NCBI RefSeq assembly: GCF_041925275.1
Contig: NZ_JBHEUZ010000003.1
Location: forward strand, 234,791-298,790
DNA length: 64,000 nucleotides
Direction: 5' to 3'
Origin: Parapedobacter pyrenivorans_A
GTDB lineage: Bacteria > Bacteroidota > Bacteroidia > Sphingobacteriales > Sphingobacteriaceae
A model generated the notes under the pieces. It was not told where the DNA came from. It searched no databases and saw nothing but the letters and a program-made list of their open reading frames with translations. Both the position numbers and the translations under genes were made by a program. Every line of letters begins with the position of its first letter. Position 1 is the first letter of the stretch. Below, in pieces: positions 18,735 through 27,976 of the stretch.

Positions 18735-19991
18735 ATGCAGGCGGAAATCATTACTATCGGCGACGAAATACTGATCGGGCAGATCATTGATACCAACTCG
18801 GCATGGATGGCACAGCACCTGAATACCATCGGCATCCAGGTGAAGCAGGTGAGTTCCGTGGCCGACCACCCCGCAGACATCATCGTGGCCCTCACACTCG
18901 CTTCGGGCAGGGCCGATGTGGTCTTGGTGACCGGCGGGTTGGGGCCCACCAAAGACGACGTAACCAAGCAGACACTTTCGGTTTATTTCGGCTGCGGCCT
19001 CCGGCGCGACCCGAAGGTACTCGCCCACGTAGAATCCATTTTTAGCCGGAACAACCGGCCGATGCTCGAAATCAACCGCCGGCAAGCGGATGTGCTCGAC
19101 AAAAGCGAAGTGCTCTTTAACAACATGGGCACTGCCCCCGGCATGTGGGTTACCCACAAGGAAAAGCCTTACATCATCATGCCGGGCGTGCCGTTCGAGA
19201 TGAAACACATCATGCAGGAACACGTGTTGCCGCGGCTCCGCAACCTGGAAGGACGCCAGCCACTTTGGCACCACACACTGCTGACCGCAGGTATCGGTGA
19301 GTCGTTCCTCGCAGAAAAAATAGCCGATATCGAAGGTGCGCTGCCTGCGCATATCCAGTTAGCTTATCTACCCAAGCCCGGAATGGTACGGCTCCGGCTT
19401 ACCGCTAAGGGCAAGCAGTTGGAAGTACTAAAACAGGAAACCACGGCCGTTGCCCGCCAATTGCGGGAGCGGTTGGGCGACCACTTCCTTGCCGACGAAG
19501 ACACCACGTTGGAAGCGCTCATCCGGGATTTCATGCAGCAGCGGGGTCTGTTGCTGGCTACGGCCGAGAGCTGCACCGGTGGGAATATCGCCCGGTTGAT
19601 TACGGCATTGCCGGGAAGCAGTTCCATGTTTGAAGGGGGTGCGGTAGCCTATTCCAATGCCGTGAAACAGCACCTTCTTGATGTAAAGTCGGCTACGCTC
19701 GAAACCCAAGGAGCCGTCAGTGAGCAAACCGTCCGAGAAATGGCGTTGGGTGCGCAAGCCTGCTTCCACGTAGATTATGCGATTGCGGTGAGCGGCATAG
19801 CAGGGCCAGATGGCGGCACGCCGGAAAAGCCCGTTGGGCTGGTCTGGATAGCCGTAGCCGGCAAAACAGGTGTGGTGGCACACCAGTTCCTGTTTGGCCA
19901 CGACCGGGCAATCAACATCGAACGGTCATCCATGGCAGCATTGTTCATGCTTTGGCGGCTACTGCATGCGGAATCTACCGATATAAACTGA
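18735..19991 (+). CDS. cinA: CinA family protein (competence/damage-inducible; NMN deamidase)
   Basis: A 418-residue cytoplasmic protein with two domains. The N-terminal MoCF/MoaB-like domain (EIITIGDEILIGQIIDTNSAWMA; VTGGLGPTKDDVTK) is linked in this family to ADP-ribose pyrophosphatase activity. The C-terminal domain (LLATAESCTGGNIARLITALPGSS; AVSGIAGPDGGTPEKPVGLVW) is linked to nicotinamide mononucleotide deamidase, which recycles NMN into NAD synthesis. The length is normal. The gene starts three bases after lptD, so the two are very likely co-transcribed. Confidence 0.95.
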   Translation: MQAEIITIGDEILIGQIIDTNSAWMAQHLNTIGIQVKQVSSVADHPADIIVALTLASGRADVVLVTGGLGPTKDDVTKQTLSVYFGCGLRRDPKVLAHVESIFSRNNRPMLEINRRQADVLDKSEVLFNNMGTAPGMWVTHKEKPYIIMPGVPFEMKHIMQEHVLPRLRNLEGRQPLWHHTLLTAGIGESFLAEKIADIEGALPAHIQLAYLPKPGMVRLRLTAKGKQLEVLKQETTAVARQLRERLGDHFLADEDTTLEALIRDFMQQRGLLLATAESCTGGNIARLITALPGSSSMFEGGAVAYSNAVKQHLLDVKSATLETQGAVSEQTVREMALGAQACFHVDYAIAVSGIAGPDGGTPEKPVGLVWIAVAGKTGVVAHQFLFGHDRAINIERSSMAALFMLWRLLHAESTDIN

Positions 19992-20131
19992 TAGTATGCA
20001 TCTTTTGCAGATGCAACCATTATTTTATTTTGAAATACAAACCGAATGCAGAATAAAATTTCGTTGTTTTATTTTTAGTCAATTATTTATGTAACTTAGG
20101 CGCGTTTCAATCAGTAATACGGAGAATCGTT

Positions 20132-21517
20132 ATGGCGACATACAACTTACAACTACCCCGCATGGGTGAAAGCGTATCGGAAGCAACGGTGGTCAAATGG
20201 CTGAAACAACCGGGAGATCGCATCGAAGAGGATGAGCCGATATTGGAAGTTGCTACGGATAAAGTGGATTCCGATGTGCCTTCGCCGGTTTCAGGCACAC
20301 TGAAGGAGCAACTTTTCACGGAAAATTCGGTAGCGCAGGTGGGCGACATCATTGCTACCATCGAGGTGGATGGAGCCGACGGCAATGAACCCGTCGAAGT
20401 GGCCGAGGTTGATACCGACGCGGTCGAAGCAGCGGATATCCCAGGTGTGGATCAATTGGACATCGACGACACGCCAGCGTCTGCCAAAGACAAAGACGCC
20501 ACTACCCGGTTCTACTCTCCGCTGGTAAAAAACATCGCTGCTGAAGAAGGCATTACCACCCAAGAGCTTGACAGCATTCCGGGTACGGGCCATGACGGGC
20601 GGGTAACCAAGCAGGACGTACTCGATTACCTGGCCTGGAAAAACAATCCGGATGGGCCCGCTACGTATGAAAATATACAACGATTTACAGAAGAAGTTAC
20701 CTTCTCGCAACCGCCACCAACACGGGATGATACGATGCATGAGTCCGCTCCTGTGCCAGCCATAACCAACAAGCCCGTTGAAACACCGGCCGCTGTCGCA
20801 ATCAACCCCCAAGACGAGATCATCGAGATGGACCGCATGCGCCGGTTGATCGCAGACCACATGGTAAAGAGCGTACAGACCTCTCCCCATGTGTGTTCCT
20901 TCGTGGAAGCCGATGTTACCAACCTCGTTAACTGGCGCAATAAGATGAAAGGTGCCTACGAAAAACGCGAGGGTGAAAAGATCACGCTTACACCGATATT
21001 CATCGAAGCCGTGAGCAAGGCGCTCCGCGATTTCCCGCTGGTCAACGTATCCGTCAACGGTACGCAGATCATCAAAAAGCGCAACATCAATATCGGAATG
21101 GCTGCGGCCCTGCCTTCGGGGAACCTCATTGTGCCGGTTATCAAAAATGCCGACCAACTGAGCCTCGTGGGCCTCAGCAAGGCGGTAAACGACCTCGCTA
21201 ACCGCGCACGTAGCAACAAGCTGCGGCCCGATGATACCCAAGACGGCACGTTCACGCTCACCAACATCGGTGCATTCGGCAACATCATGGGCACCCCCAT
21301 CATCAACCAGCCGCAGGTGGCTATACTGGCGGTGGGCACCATCACGAAAAAACCGGCGGTGATCGAAACCGAACACGGCGACATGATCGGTATCCGGCAC
21401 ATGATGTATCTTTCACTCTCCTATGACCACCGCGTGGTTGACGGCGCTTTGGGCGGCCGTTTCGTGAAACGTGTTGCGGATTACCTGGAAAACTGGGATT
21501 CCAATCGGGAGGTTTAG
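20132..21517 (+). CDS. 2-oxo acid dehydrogenase E2 component (dihydrolipoamide acyltransferase)
   Basis: Acyltransferase core of a 2-oxo acid dehydrogenase complex. The 461-residue protein has a lipoyl domain at residues 1-80 with lipoylated Lys44 in ATDKVDSD, an acidic linker, an E3/E1-binding domain around residues 125-170 (YSPLVKNIAAEEGI...GTGHDGRVTKQDVLDYL), an Ala/Pro linker, and a catalytic domain with His433 and Asp437 in SYDHRVVDGALGG. ATDKVDSDVPSP favours a branched-chain 2-oxo acid or generic E2 over the succinyltransferase, but the substrate is not certain. E1 and E3 genes are not adjacent. Its TAG stop overlaps the TAA stop of the convergent MATE gene. Confidence 0.9.
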   Translation: MATYNLQLPRMGESVSEATVVKWLKQPGDRIEEDEPILEVATDKVDSDVPSPVSGTLKEQLFTENSVAQVGDIIATIEVDGADGNEPVEVAEVDTDAVEAADIPGVDQLDIDDTPASAKDKDATTRFYSPLVKNIAAEEGITTQELDSIPGTGHDGRVTKQDVLDYLAWKNNPDGPATYENIQRFTEEVTFSQPPPTRDDTMHESAPVPAITNKPVETPAAVAINPQDEIIEMDRMRRLIADHMVKSVQTSPHVCSFVEADVTNLVNWRNKMKGAYEKREGEKITLTPIFIEAVSKALRDFPLVNVSVNGTQIIKKRNINIGMAAALPSGNLIVPVIKNADQLSLVGLSKAVNDLANRARSNKLRPDDTQDGTFTLTNIGAFGNIMGTPIINQPQVAILAVGTITKKPAVIETEHGDMIGIRHMMYLSLSYDHRVVDGALGGRFVKRVADYLENWDSNREV

Positions 21518-22872
21518 CTATTGGGACTGAATTTCGCAGCGACCTTCAGGTACCTGGCATACAACAATACCGACGATGTGAGCAAGCCAAGCGTAAGCCC
21601 ATACCATATACCGGTGACCCCCAAATCAAGCACGATGCCGAGTACGTAGGCCATGGGAAGCCCAATGACCCAATAGGCGACGAACGTGATCAACGTCGGT
21701 ATATTCACGTCGCCCACCCCCCGCAGAATGCCCAATCCTACCACCTGCGTACCATCAAATAACTGGAATAATCCGGCAATGATGAGCAGTTGCGCGGCGA
21801 TGCCTATCACCACGGTATCTTTCGTGAAAATCCATGGCAAGTACTGGTTCAACAACGCAAACAACAGGGCGCTCACGCCCATGAACAGCAACACGATGTG
21901 GTAACTGGAAACAGCGAAGCGCCGCAGTCGGAAAAAATTCCGCTGTCCGAAGTTATTGCCCGTTTTGATGGTAGCCGCTGCTGCAATCCCGCTAGCCATC
22001 ATATAGGTCATGGCTGCCAGCGTGATCGCAACCTGGTGGGCGGCCTGTTCATTGGCACCGATGGTACCCGCTATCACCGCCGCCGCCGCAAACGCACCCA
22101 CTTCAAATACGTATTGCATAGCCACAGGCGCACCTATTTTCAAGATAGACCGGCTCCGGAATATATCCAGATGAAACAAACGGAACTGTTCCAGGTATAC
22201 CTTGAAGTTGACCGACCGGAACACATAGGCGCCCATCACCGCAGCCATCAAACAGCGGTCTATCAACGTAGCATACCCTACCCCACGAACGCCCATCGGC
22301 TCCAGGCCAAACATCCCCTTCACGAAAACGATGGCCAGCACCACATTGAGCACATTGCCCCAAATCGTGATGCGCATGGCTTGCTTGGTAAAGCCCAATC
22401 CTTCGGCAAATTGCTTGAACGCACTGAAAACCATCAGCGGAACGATGGATAGGCTCAGGATAAACAGGTAAGGCTTCGCCTCCAGCACTACCGCCGGGTC
22501 TTGGTCGAGGTGATCGATGGCCACCATCGAACCAAAATACACCAAACAGAAAAGCCCGATGCCGGCAAACAGGTTAATCCATATACTATTAGCCAGCAAG
22601 GCGCCGCACTCCCCATAGCTTTTACGGCCGTTCTCTTGCGCGATCAGCGGTGTGAGCCCATACGCAAGGCCCAGGCCGATGACCATCACGATCATGAATA
22701 TGCTATGCACCAGTGATACGGCGGCGAGCGGGATGGTACCGGCAAAATGGCCAACCACGATGCTGTCTGCCGCCTGCACCAGCATGTGGCCCAACTGCGA
22801 AACCACCACGGGGCCAGCAAGCACCAATGTGCTGAGATAATACGGCTTGTATGATTTGAATCTTTGGCGCAC
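21514..22872 (-). CDS. MATE family efflux transporter
   Basis: A cation/drug antiporter of the MatE/NorM type, 452 residues with about twelve hydrophobic helices arranged as two related halves. The N-terminal half has LVLAGPVVVSQLGHMLVQAADSIVVGHFAG, typical of the family, and the second half repeats the pattern (ILKIGAPVAMQYVFEVGAFAAAAVIAG). Likely inner-membrane export of cationic or amphipathic compounds. The stop overlaps the E2 gene tail to tail. A minus-strand -7 box TAAGTTTG lies 30 bases upstream of the start, so it may be transcribed separately from the AraC gene behind it. Confidence 0.92.
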   Translation of the reverse strand: MRQRFKSYKPYYLSTLVLAGPVVVSQLGHMLVQAADSIVVGHFAGTIPLAAVSLVHSIFMIVMVIGLGLAYGLTPLIAQENGRKSYGECGALLANSIWINLFAGIGLFCLVYFGSMVAIDHLDQDPAVVLEAKPYLFILSLSIVPLMVFSAFKQFAEGLGFTKQAMRITIWGNVLNVVLAIVFVKGMFGLEPMGVRGVGYATLIDRCLMAAVMGAYVFRSVNFKVYLEQFRLFHLDIFRSRSILKIGAPVAMQYVFEVGAFAAAAVIAGTIGANEQAAHQVAITLAAMTYMMASGIAAAATIKTGNNFGQRNFFRLRRFAVSSYHIVLLFMGVSALLFALLNQYLPWIFTKDTVVIGIAAQLLIIAGLFQLFDGTQVVGLGILRGVGDVNIPTLITFVAYWVIGLPMAYVLGIVLDLGVTGIWYGLTLGLLTSSVLLYARYLKVAAKFSPNS

Positions 22873-22900
22873 CTTGCCTTCCTTTTTTTTAATAGGAGCG

Positions 22901-22918
22901 GCAAACTTAGATAAATTC
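22901..22918 (-). promoter_or_regulatory. Putative MATE promoter, 18-mer identical to tRNA-Leu(UAA) promoter
   Basis: The minus-strand sequence GAATTTATCTAAGTTTGC contains a perfect TAnnTTTG -7 box 30 bases before the MATE start codon. The identical 18-mer occurs at 51048-51065 in front of tRNA-Leu(UAA). No TTG is found at the right distance here, so the -33 box is weak or absent. Confidence 0.5.
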
Positions 22919-23926
22919 TTACAAAACTGCTAAACAGGTGCAAACTTCCGGGCCGGCCATGCTTGATAAATAGGCAGGAACGGACACAAGCACGCGCAAC
23001 ATTTTTGTGGGTAGGCAACCGAAGTATTTACGGAAAGCCCCCGAAAAATGCGATGCATATTTATAGCCCACTTCCTGCGCCACCAGGGCAACTTTCAATT
23101 TTTCCTTTACCAGCAACGCTTTGGCCCGCTCCATGCGGCACGATGTGAGGTAGCCAAATACCGTGATACCATATACGGCCTTGAAATTGTTCTTCAAACT
23201 AGTTTCATTGGTACCAACGGCATGGGCCAGCCCTACCAATGAGTAATCCGCCGCCGGGTTGTCGTGCAGCATATTCCGCACTTTCCGGATCCGCTCCAAT
23301 TCCTCCGGCCGTAGCTGCACCAACGCCCCCTTGCCGGCAAAACAATCAGCTTTTTCCAAAAACAGCACAAACAACTCGCCCAGTTTCAACTGCATATAGG
23401 CCGCTTGCAAATAAGCAGGCTTCTTCTCATGGAGTATCTGCTGGATGACGGCTATTTTCTTGATCCCCAACAATATATTCTGCCCTTTCAGCAACCAGGT
23501 ACAGGTAGCGGCTTCCAGAAAATCATGGAGGTACGGCTGGCTATCCGCTATCGGTGGCGGGATATCCGAAAGGCCCACAATGAGCATGAACAGTTCGTTC
23601 GTCCCATCGCCATGGATAGCCACATCTTGTGTACAACCTCCGGCCACCAAGGAACAGTTGCTCTCTCCTGCTGTGAATGCCTTCATTTCCTCTTCGTTTC
23701 CGATACGGATATCCCGCCCTTTCGACACGAACATCAAACGGATCTCCGGCCTTGGCTGTGCCGAAATTCGGTACCCCGAAGCATGTGAGGCACTGATCTG
23801 GTAATAACTGAAAATACCAAAACGGCTTATCGTGATACGATTGTCTTTCAGCGCCACAGCGTGGCACCCTCCGTCTACCAATGTGCCATGCGTAAATTCG
23901 TCACGCCCCAAGTAAAATTCCGCCAT
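22919..23926 (-). CDS. AraC family transcriptional regulator, PchR-like
   Basis: A 335-residue regulator whose C-terminal ~100 residues carry an AraC double helix-turn-helix (SLVGLAHAVGTNETSLKNNFKAVYGITVFGYLTSCRMERAKALL ... VALVAQEVGYKYASHFSGAFRKYFG). The N-terminal part resembles the sensor domain of PchR-type regulators, which respond to siderophores. It is divergent from the TonB receptor operon, fitting an activator that switches on siderophore uptake when the ferric ligand is present. Iron control is inferred from context; I do not see a clear Fur site. The last residues (about 310-335) extend past the HTH and look unrelated to the family core. Confidence 0.9.
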   Translation of the reverse strand: MAEFYLGRDEFTHGTLVDGGCHAVALKDNRITISRFGIFSYYQISASHASGYRISAQPRPEIRLMFVSKGRDIRIGNEEEMKAFTAGESNCSLVAGGCTQDVAIHGDGTNELFMLIVGLSDIPPPIADSQPYLHDFLEAATCTWLLKGQNILLGIKKIAVIQQILHEKKPAYLQAAYMQLKLGELFVLFLEKADCFAGKGALVQLRPEELERIRKVRNMLHDNPAADYSLVGLAHAVGTNETSLKNNFKAVYGITVFGYLTSCRMERAKALLVKEKLKVALVAQEVGYKYASHFSGAFRKYFGCLPTKMLRVLVSVPAYLSSMAGPEVCTCLAVL

Positions 23927-23927
23927 T

Positions 23928-23956
23928 TATAATTTGTATTCCGTCAACTATAATTT
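23928..23956. promoter_or_regulatory. Two direct repeats TATAATTT, 21 bp apart, candidate AraC-type operator
   Basis: TATAATTT occurs at 23928-23935 and 23949-23956, exactly 21 bp (two helical turns) apart in the same orientation, with similar flanks (TTATAATTTGTA and CTATAATTTACA). This is the geometry used by AraC/PchR activators. The second copy ends 18 bp before the -7 box of the TonB receptor promoter. Confidence 0.5.
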
Positions 23957-23974
23957 ACAGGTTATGCAACACCT

Positions 23975-23993
23975 TATATTTGCGCCAAATTTA
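23975..23993. promoter_or_regulatory. Back-to-back -7 boxes of the divergent siderophore promoters
   Basis: TATATTTG at 23975-23982 (plus strand, toward the TonB receptor) and CAAATTTA at 23986-23993 (TAAATTTG on the minus strand, toward the AraC gene) both fit TAnnTTTG. Neither has a correctly placed TTG -33 box, consistent with dependence on an activator. Confidence 0.5.
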
Positions 23994-24034
23994 CATTATT
24001 TAGACTATATATAAATAATGATTCGGAAAAAGAT

Positions 24035-26479
24035 ATGAATCAATTTTTATCCACCGCGTTACTACTCCTCACAGCTTCAGTCGCCTTCGCCCAGACTGGC
24101 GGGCTTTCGGGCACCGTCACCACGCCCGCCGGCCAGCCCGTGGTGGGTGCTTCTATATCGCTAAGACCCGGCAATCTAGCCACCATGACCGATGAAAAGG
24201 GCCATTACACCGTCCTCAACATCCCCTTCGGCAGCTATGAGTTGGCCGTCACTTCGCTCGAGATACAGACCGTTGAAATACAAATAACAATCAATCAGGC
24301 CCGTAACCGTAAAAACATTGTTGCAAAGGAAAACGAGTCTACGCGATTGGAGGAAGCGTCCGTGGTCCGGAATACGGAAAAACGGACGATGGAAGTTTCC
24401 GGCTTCGCCGTTGCTGTCGTTGAGACCAAGGAAGCATCCTTACGGAACCTGACCACCAACGAACTATTGGATCGGACGGTAGGTGTCCGCGTGCGGCAAA
24501 ACGGGGGGATTGGGTCCCAGGTGGAATACAACCTGAACGGTCTATCAGGTAGCGCTGTCGGGCTGTTCCTGGACGGCATCGAAATCTCCACCTATGGCTC
24601 TTCCTTCAATCTAAACAATATCCCGCCTGCCATGATTGAACGTATCGAGATTTACAAAGGGGTATTACCTTCGCATCTAACGGGCGATTACGTAGGAGGA
24701 GCCATCAATGTGGTATTAAAGAAAGACGCTTCGCAGAATAATATCACGGTAGCTACTTCATACGGGTCGTTCAACACCTTCCAATCGGATATCGGCGCAA
24801 CATTCCGCGACAAAAAGAGTGGGTTTTCAGCAAGGGGGTCGGGCTTTTATACGTATACCGACAATAGCTTCACTACCTGGGGCCGGTCTACCACCTACGT
24901 CAACCATTTACAGCAAATAACCAGGCCCTACCGCGCTAAACGGTTCAACGACGCCTATAAATCAATCGGTGGACGCATAGAAGCTGGTTTTACGGATGTG
25001 AAATGGGCTGACCAATTCTTCCTAGGTTACAACATTTCAGACACGTACAATGAAATACCCCACGGCACCACCATGGCCGTACCTTATGTTGGCCGTTTTT
25101 CCGAGTTTCAAGCGCATGTGCTGAGCCTGAATTATAACAAAAGGGATTTGTTCATTGACGGGCTGGCGTTAAACGTTAACGCAGTGCGCAGCTATCGAAG
25201 CACATACCTACAAGATACCGTTGGATTGGCCTACAATTGGGACGGGACGGTGCGGGAAGTGATCGAATTTGACGAAAGGGTGCCCTTGCGCACCACCGGC
25301 GGTGGACAACAAGGCGAGAAAACCATCTCGCAGATAGACCGAAAAATAACCAATATACGTTCGAACCTTGGGTATACAGTCAAAGAGGGGCATCGTATCT
25401 CCTTGAACCATAAATTTGAAACGACCGACCGCGATGACAACGATTTGCTCAACCCCATCAACAAAGACCTAGTCACCGTTAGCACGGTGGCCAAGAACAT
25501 CTTTTCTGTCAACTACGAGGCACAAACCTTCAAAAACAAGCTGAAAACAAACCTACTAGGCAAATACACGGTAAACAAAACCCACCGGAGCGAGCCGAGG
25601 ATTATCAATCAAAACGGGCAAAATTCAATTATCCGCCGAGACACCACCACCTTCGCCGATAATTTCGGCTACGGCGCTACGCTATCATACAACGCCATTC
25701 CTGACTTGTTTGTCATCACCTCCATTGAGAATGCTTACATTATGCCGGGCGAAACCCAACTGTACGGTGATCCGGAAACGAATATCCTACCCAGCCTGAA
25801 TCTGAGACCGGAAAAAAACATCAATTACAACCTCGGCCTCCGCTGGGGCGCTGTCGACTTCGGCAAACACAGGTTTTCTGCTTACGCAAGTGCTTTCTGG
25901 CGGAATGGTTTCGATAAAATCACGCAACAAGTGGTCGATGCGGACGACATCGAGTATGAAGAGGATGCCGATATACAAACCACCCGATACATCAATCTAG
26001 GCAAAACCCAGGCATTGGGCATAGAGGGTGAAATTATTTACACCTACAACAACCGCCTCAACGCCACGGCAAATTTCTCGAAATTCAACAACCTATTCAA
26101 GGGCGGGGCGGATGCAAGCGGCGAAGCGCATGACCTCTACAACGAACAGGTGCCCAATGAGCCCTTTTTTACCGTCAACGGGAATATCCAATATCGGCTC
26201 AACCATATCTTCCAGCGGCAATCGGTATTGAACCTGTATTACAACGCGGGGTATGTGGGCGAATTCTACATTGTATGGGGTGAACCCGAGTGGTCCAAAA
26301 CGCCCACGCAATTTACGCACGACCTCGGTGCCAGCTATCGTTTTCCCAGCGGCAAATTAATTGCAAGCATCGATGCCAAGAATATCTTCAATGCTGAGGT
26401 ATACGACAATTTCATGGTGCAGAAGCCAGGAAGGGGCATATATATCAAATTGAATTACACAATAAGTAAATTTTTATAA
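24035..26479 (+). CDS. TonB-dependent receptor (siderophore type) with carboxypeptidase-like N-domain
   Basis: An outer-membrane active transporter of 814 residues. A signal peptide (about 1-20) is followed by a carboxypeptidase-regulatory-like beta-sandwich (GLSGTVTTPAGQPVVGASISL...MTDEKGHYTVLNIPFGSYEL, about 23-85). The plug (TTNELLDRTVGVRVRQNGGIGSQVEYNLNGLSG...VGLFLDGIEI...IERIEIYKGVLPSHLTGDYVGGAINVVLKK) comes next, then the 22-strand barrel ending in Phe-Leu (YTISKFL). Context (PchR-like regulator, PepSY membrane protein) points to a ferric siderophore; no domain names the ligand. It is first in the operon with the DUF4374-type lipoprotein and the PepSY protein. Confidence 0.94.
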   Translation: MNQFLSTALLLLTASVAFAQTGGLSGTVTTPAGQPVVGASISLRPGNLATMTDEKGHYTVLNIPFGSYELAVTSLEIQTVEIQITINQARNRKNIVAKENESTRLEEASVVRNTEKRTMEVSGFAVAVVETKEASLRNLTTNELLDRTVGVRVRQNGGIGSQVEYNLNGLSGSAVGLFLDGIEISTYGSSFNLNNIPPAMIERIEIYKGVLPSHLTGDYVGGAINVVLKKDASQNNITVATSYGSFNTFQSDIGATFRDKKSGFSARGSGFYTYTDNSFTTWGRSTTYVNHLQQITRPYRAKRFNDAYKSIGGRIEAGFTDVKWADQFFLGYNISDTYNEIPHGTTMAVPYVGRFSEFQAHVLSLNYNKRDLFIDGLALNVNAVRSYRSTYLQDTVGLAYNWDGTVREVIEFDERVPLRTTGGGQQGEKTISQIDRKITNIRSNLGYTVKEGHRISLNHKFETTDRDDNDLLNPINKDLVTVSTVAKNIFSVNYEAQTFKNKLKTNLLGKYTVNKTHRSEPRIINQNGQNSIIRRDTTTFADNFGYGATLSYNAIPDLFVITSIENAYIMPGETQLYGDPETNILPSLNLRPEKNINYNLGLRWGAVDFGKHRFSAYASAFWRNGFDKITQQVVDADDIEYEEDADIQTTRYINLGKTQALGIEGEIIYTYNNRLNATANFSKFNNLFKGGADASGEAHDLYNEQVPNEPFFTVNGNIQYRLNHIFQRQSVLNLYYNAGYVGEFYIVWGEPEWSKTPTQFTHDLGASYRFPSGKLIASIDAKNIFNAEVYDNFMVQKPGRGIYIKLNYTISKFL

Positions 26480-26490
26480 CAATAATCGAC

Positions 26491-27861
26491 ATGAAAAATC
26501 ATCTCTCAAGAGCAATGTGTGCTGCGGCAGTTGCGGCGGTGACCCTAGGTAGCTGCAGTAAAAGTGTGGGGCCCGATCCCGAGCCTCCGGTCGAAGACAG
26601 CCAGCGATGGATTACCCTCACCGCGGCCTTCCCCGATGACAATGGAACCGCTGGCAATGGCGGTACACTCGCCTATGCCATCACACCCGAAAATGCAGCA
26701 AATCCCAATTATGAAGTACGGATTTTTGATGCGGGCAAAGGCTTTTCGCTGAAATCCGAGCGTACGGCGCGCGTGCAGGCATCGGCCGACGGCAAATACC
26801 TGTACAACATCCAATATACCGGTGCCGAGGGCGGCGTATTCAACAAATACGAAGTATCAGGCGAAGGTGTTTATAAGGAAGTGGGCTTCGAGCTGAACAC
26901 AGCCATCATTCTGGGGACTTCGCCGCGCTGGACCAAAGCGGCTGAAGGTATCGGCGTAGGTGTATCTTTCGGAGATGCCCGCGACTCATATACAGGTACG
27001 GCGCCCAACTTCCAATACCAACACCCGAAAGGCGCCATCCGGATTGCAAACATCGATTTAAATAGTACTGCCATTACAAATACCGGCGCTATCGATATCG
27101 ATCTGGGTGCGGAGTTGGAAGGCCAGGGCTACCATGTTTGGCGTGCTGACGTACCGGTTTTGAACCAGGCAAAAGACAAGTTGTTTATCGGTGTAGGTGT
27201 CCGTAGGCATGATATTGGCAATACCGAGGTGGTTATTGGTAGAAATGGTGCAATTAGCTGGGCCACCACAGACGAGCGGGACTTGGGTACGATTACCTAC
27301 GTGGTGGATTATCCGTCTTTGAGAAATCCCAAAATCATCACCTCTACCGTGGCACAGACAGACAACCTCTCCTACCGTACGATGACCCAATACGTAGGTA
27401 CCGATGGACATATCTACCAAGCGGCAACCAGTATGGGTAGCGGGCATCAAATATTGCGCATCAGCAAGTCGACGAACGACTACGATAATTCGTACAATTT
27501 CGATTTGAACGCCGCACTTGGTATCAGCGATGCCGGTATCCGGGCGTTCCGTTATGTTAAAGACGGTATCGGTTTGGTACTATACACGAGGAGCGGTACA
27601 GATGGCGGTTACGTAGCGCTGGTTGATTTAAATGCCAAAACAGCTACTAAATTGACTACGGATGTCGAAACCATTGCTGAACTGTCATCCACATTTGGGC
27701 AGTTCCAAAACATCGGTGTTGATGGCGACAACGTATACGTACCGCTCACACCTGCTGGAAAAGACGGCAATATCTTTGTCATCAACTCCAAAACCAAGGA
27801 AATCACCAAAGGTGCCAAGTTGGTGAACCAATCAGGCAGCTACTACATCGGCGCATATTAA
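26491..27861 (+). CDS. DUF4374-type lipoprotein
   Basis: A 456-residue lipoprotein. The signal peptide (AAAVAAVTLGSCSKS) ends at a Cys near residue 22, followed by a Pro/Asp-rich linker. The rest is beta-rich and may form a propeller (repeated segments such as WITLTAAFPDDNG, TDGHIYQAATSMGSGHQILRISK, DGDNVYVPLTPAGKDGNIFVINSKTKEI). Proteins of this kind (DUF4374) sit in Bacteroidota TonB receptor loci with PepSY partners, as here. I infer a surface or periplasmic partner of the receptor in siderophore capture; no biochemical function is established from the sequence. It begins 11 bases after the receptor gene. Confidence 0.75.
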   Translation: MKNHLSRAMCAAAVAAVTLGSCSKSVGPDPEPPVEDSQRWITLTAAFPDDNGTAGNGGTLAYAITPENAANPNYEVRIFDAGKGFSLKSERTARVQASADGKYLYNIQYTGAEGGVFNKYEVSGEGVYKEVGFELNTAIILGTSPRWTKAAEGIGVGVSFGDARDSYTGTAPNFQYQHPKGAIRIANIDLNSTAITNTGAIDIDLGAELEGQGYHVWRADVPVLNQAKDKLFIGVGVRRHDIGNTEVVIGRNGAISWATTDERDLGTITYVVDYPSLRNPKIITSTVAQTDNLSYRTMTQYVGTDGHIYQAATSMGSGHQILRISKSTNDYDNSYNFDLNAALGISDAGIRAFRYVKDGIGLVLYTRSGTDGGYVALVDLNAKTATKLTTDVETIAELSSTFGQFQNIGVDGDNVYVPLTPAGKDGNIFVINSKTKEITKGAKLVNQSGSYYIGAY

Positions 27862-27891
27862 CAACGCCCGATTTCCAGCGATTGCCTAGCC

Positions 27892-27937
27892 AAGCAAGAA
27901 AATCATCCCATCATCGTTTTGGATGGTTTTCTTGCTT
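27892..27937 (+). terminator. Strong intercistronic hairpin
   Basis: Seventeen-base arms (27892-27908 and 27921-27937), perfect except for one G-T pair, enclose a 12-nt loop between the lipoprotein and PepSY genes. No T-run follows, so it may be an mRNA processing or stabilising element, or a weak attenuator lowering PepSY expression, rather than a full terminator. Confidence 0.55.
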
Positions 27938-27976
27938 AGGTTGCTATACTAACTAAGCAAAACTAACTAAACAACC

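Noticed and set aside
20291..21400. 369-codon minus-strand open frame opposite the E2 gene
   Set aside because: Shadow of the acyltransferase gene, whose lipoyl and catalytic motifs are clear; the shadow frame shows no family motif.
23927..24034. Riboswitch (cobalamin or other) upstream of the TonB receptor
   Set aside because: The divergent spacer is only 108 bases and AT-rich, with no conserved riboswitch core; a protein-controlled promoter explains it better.
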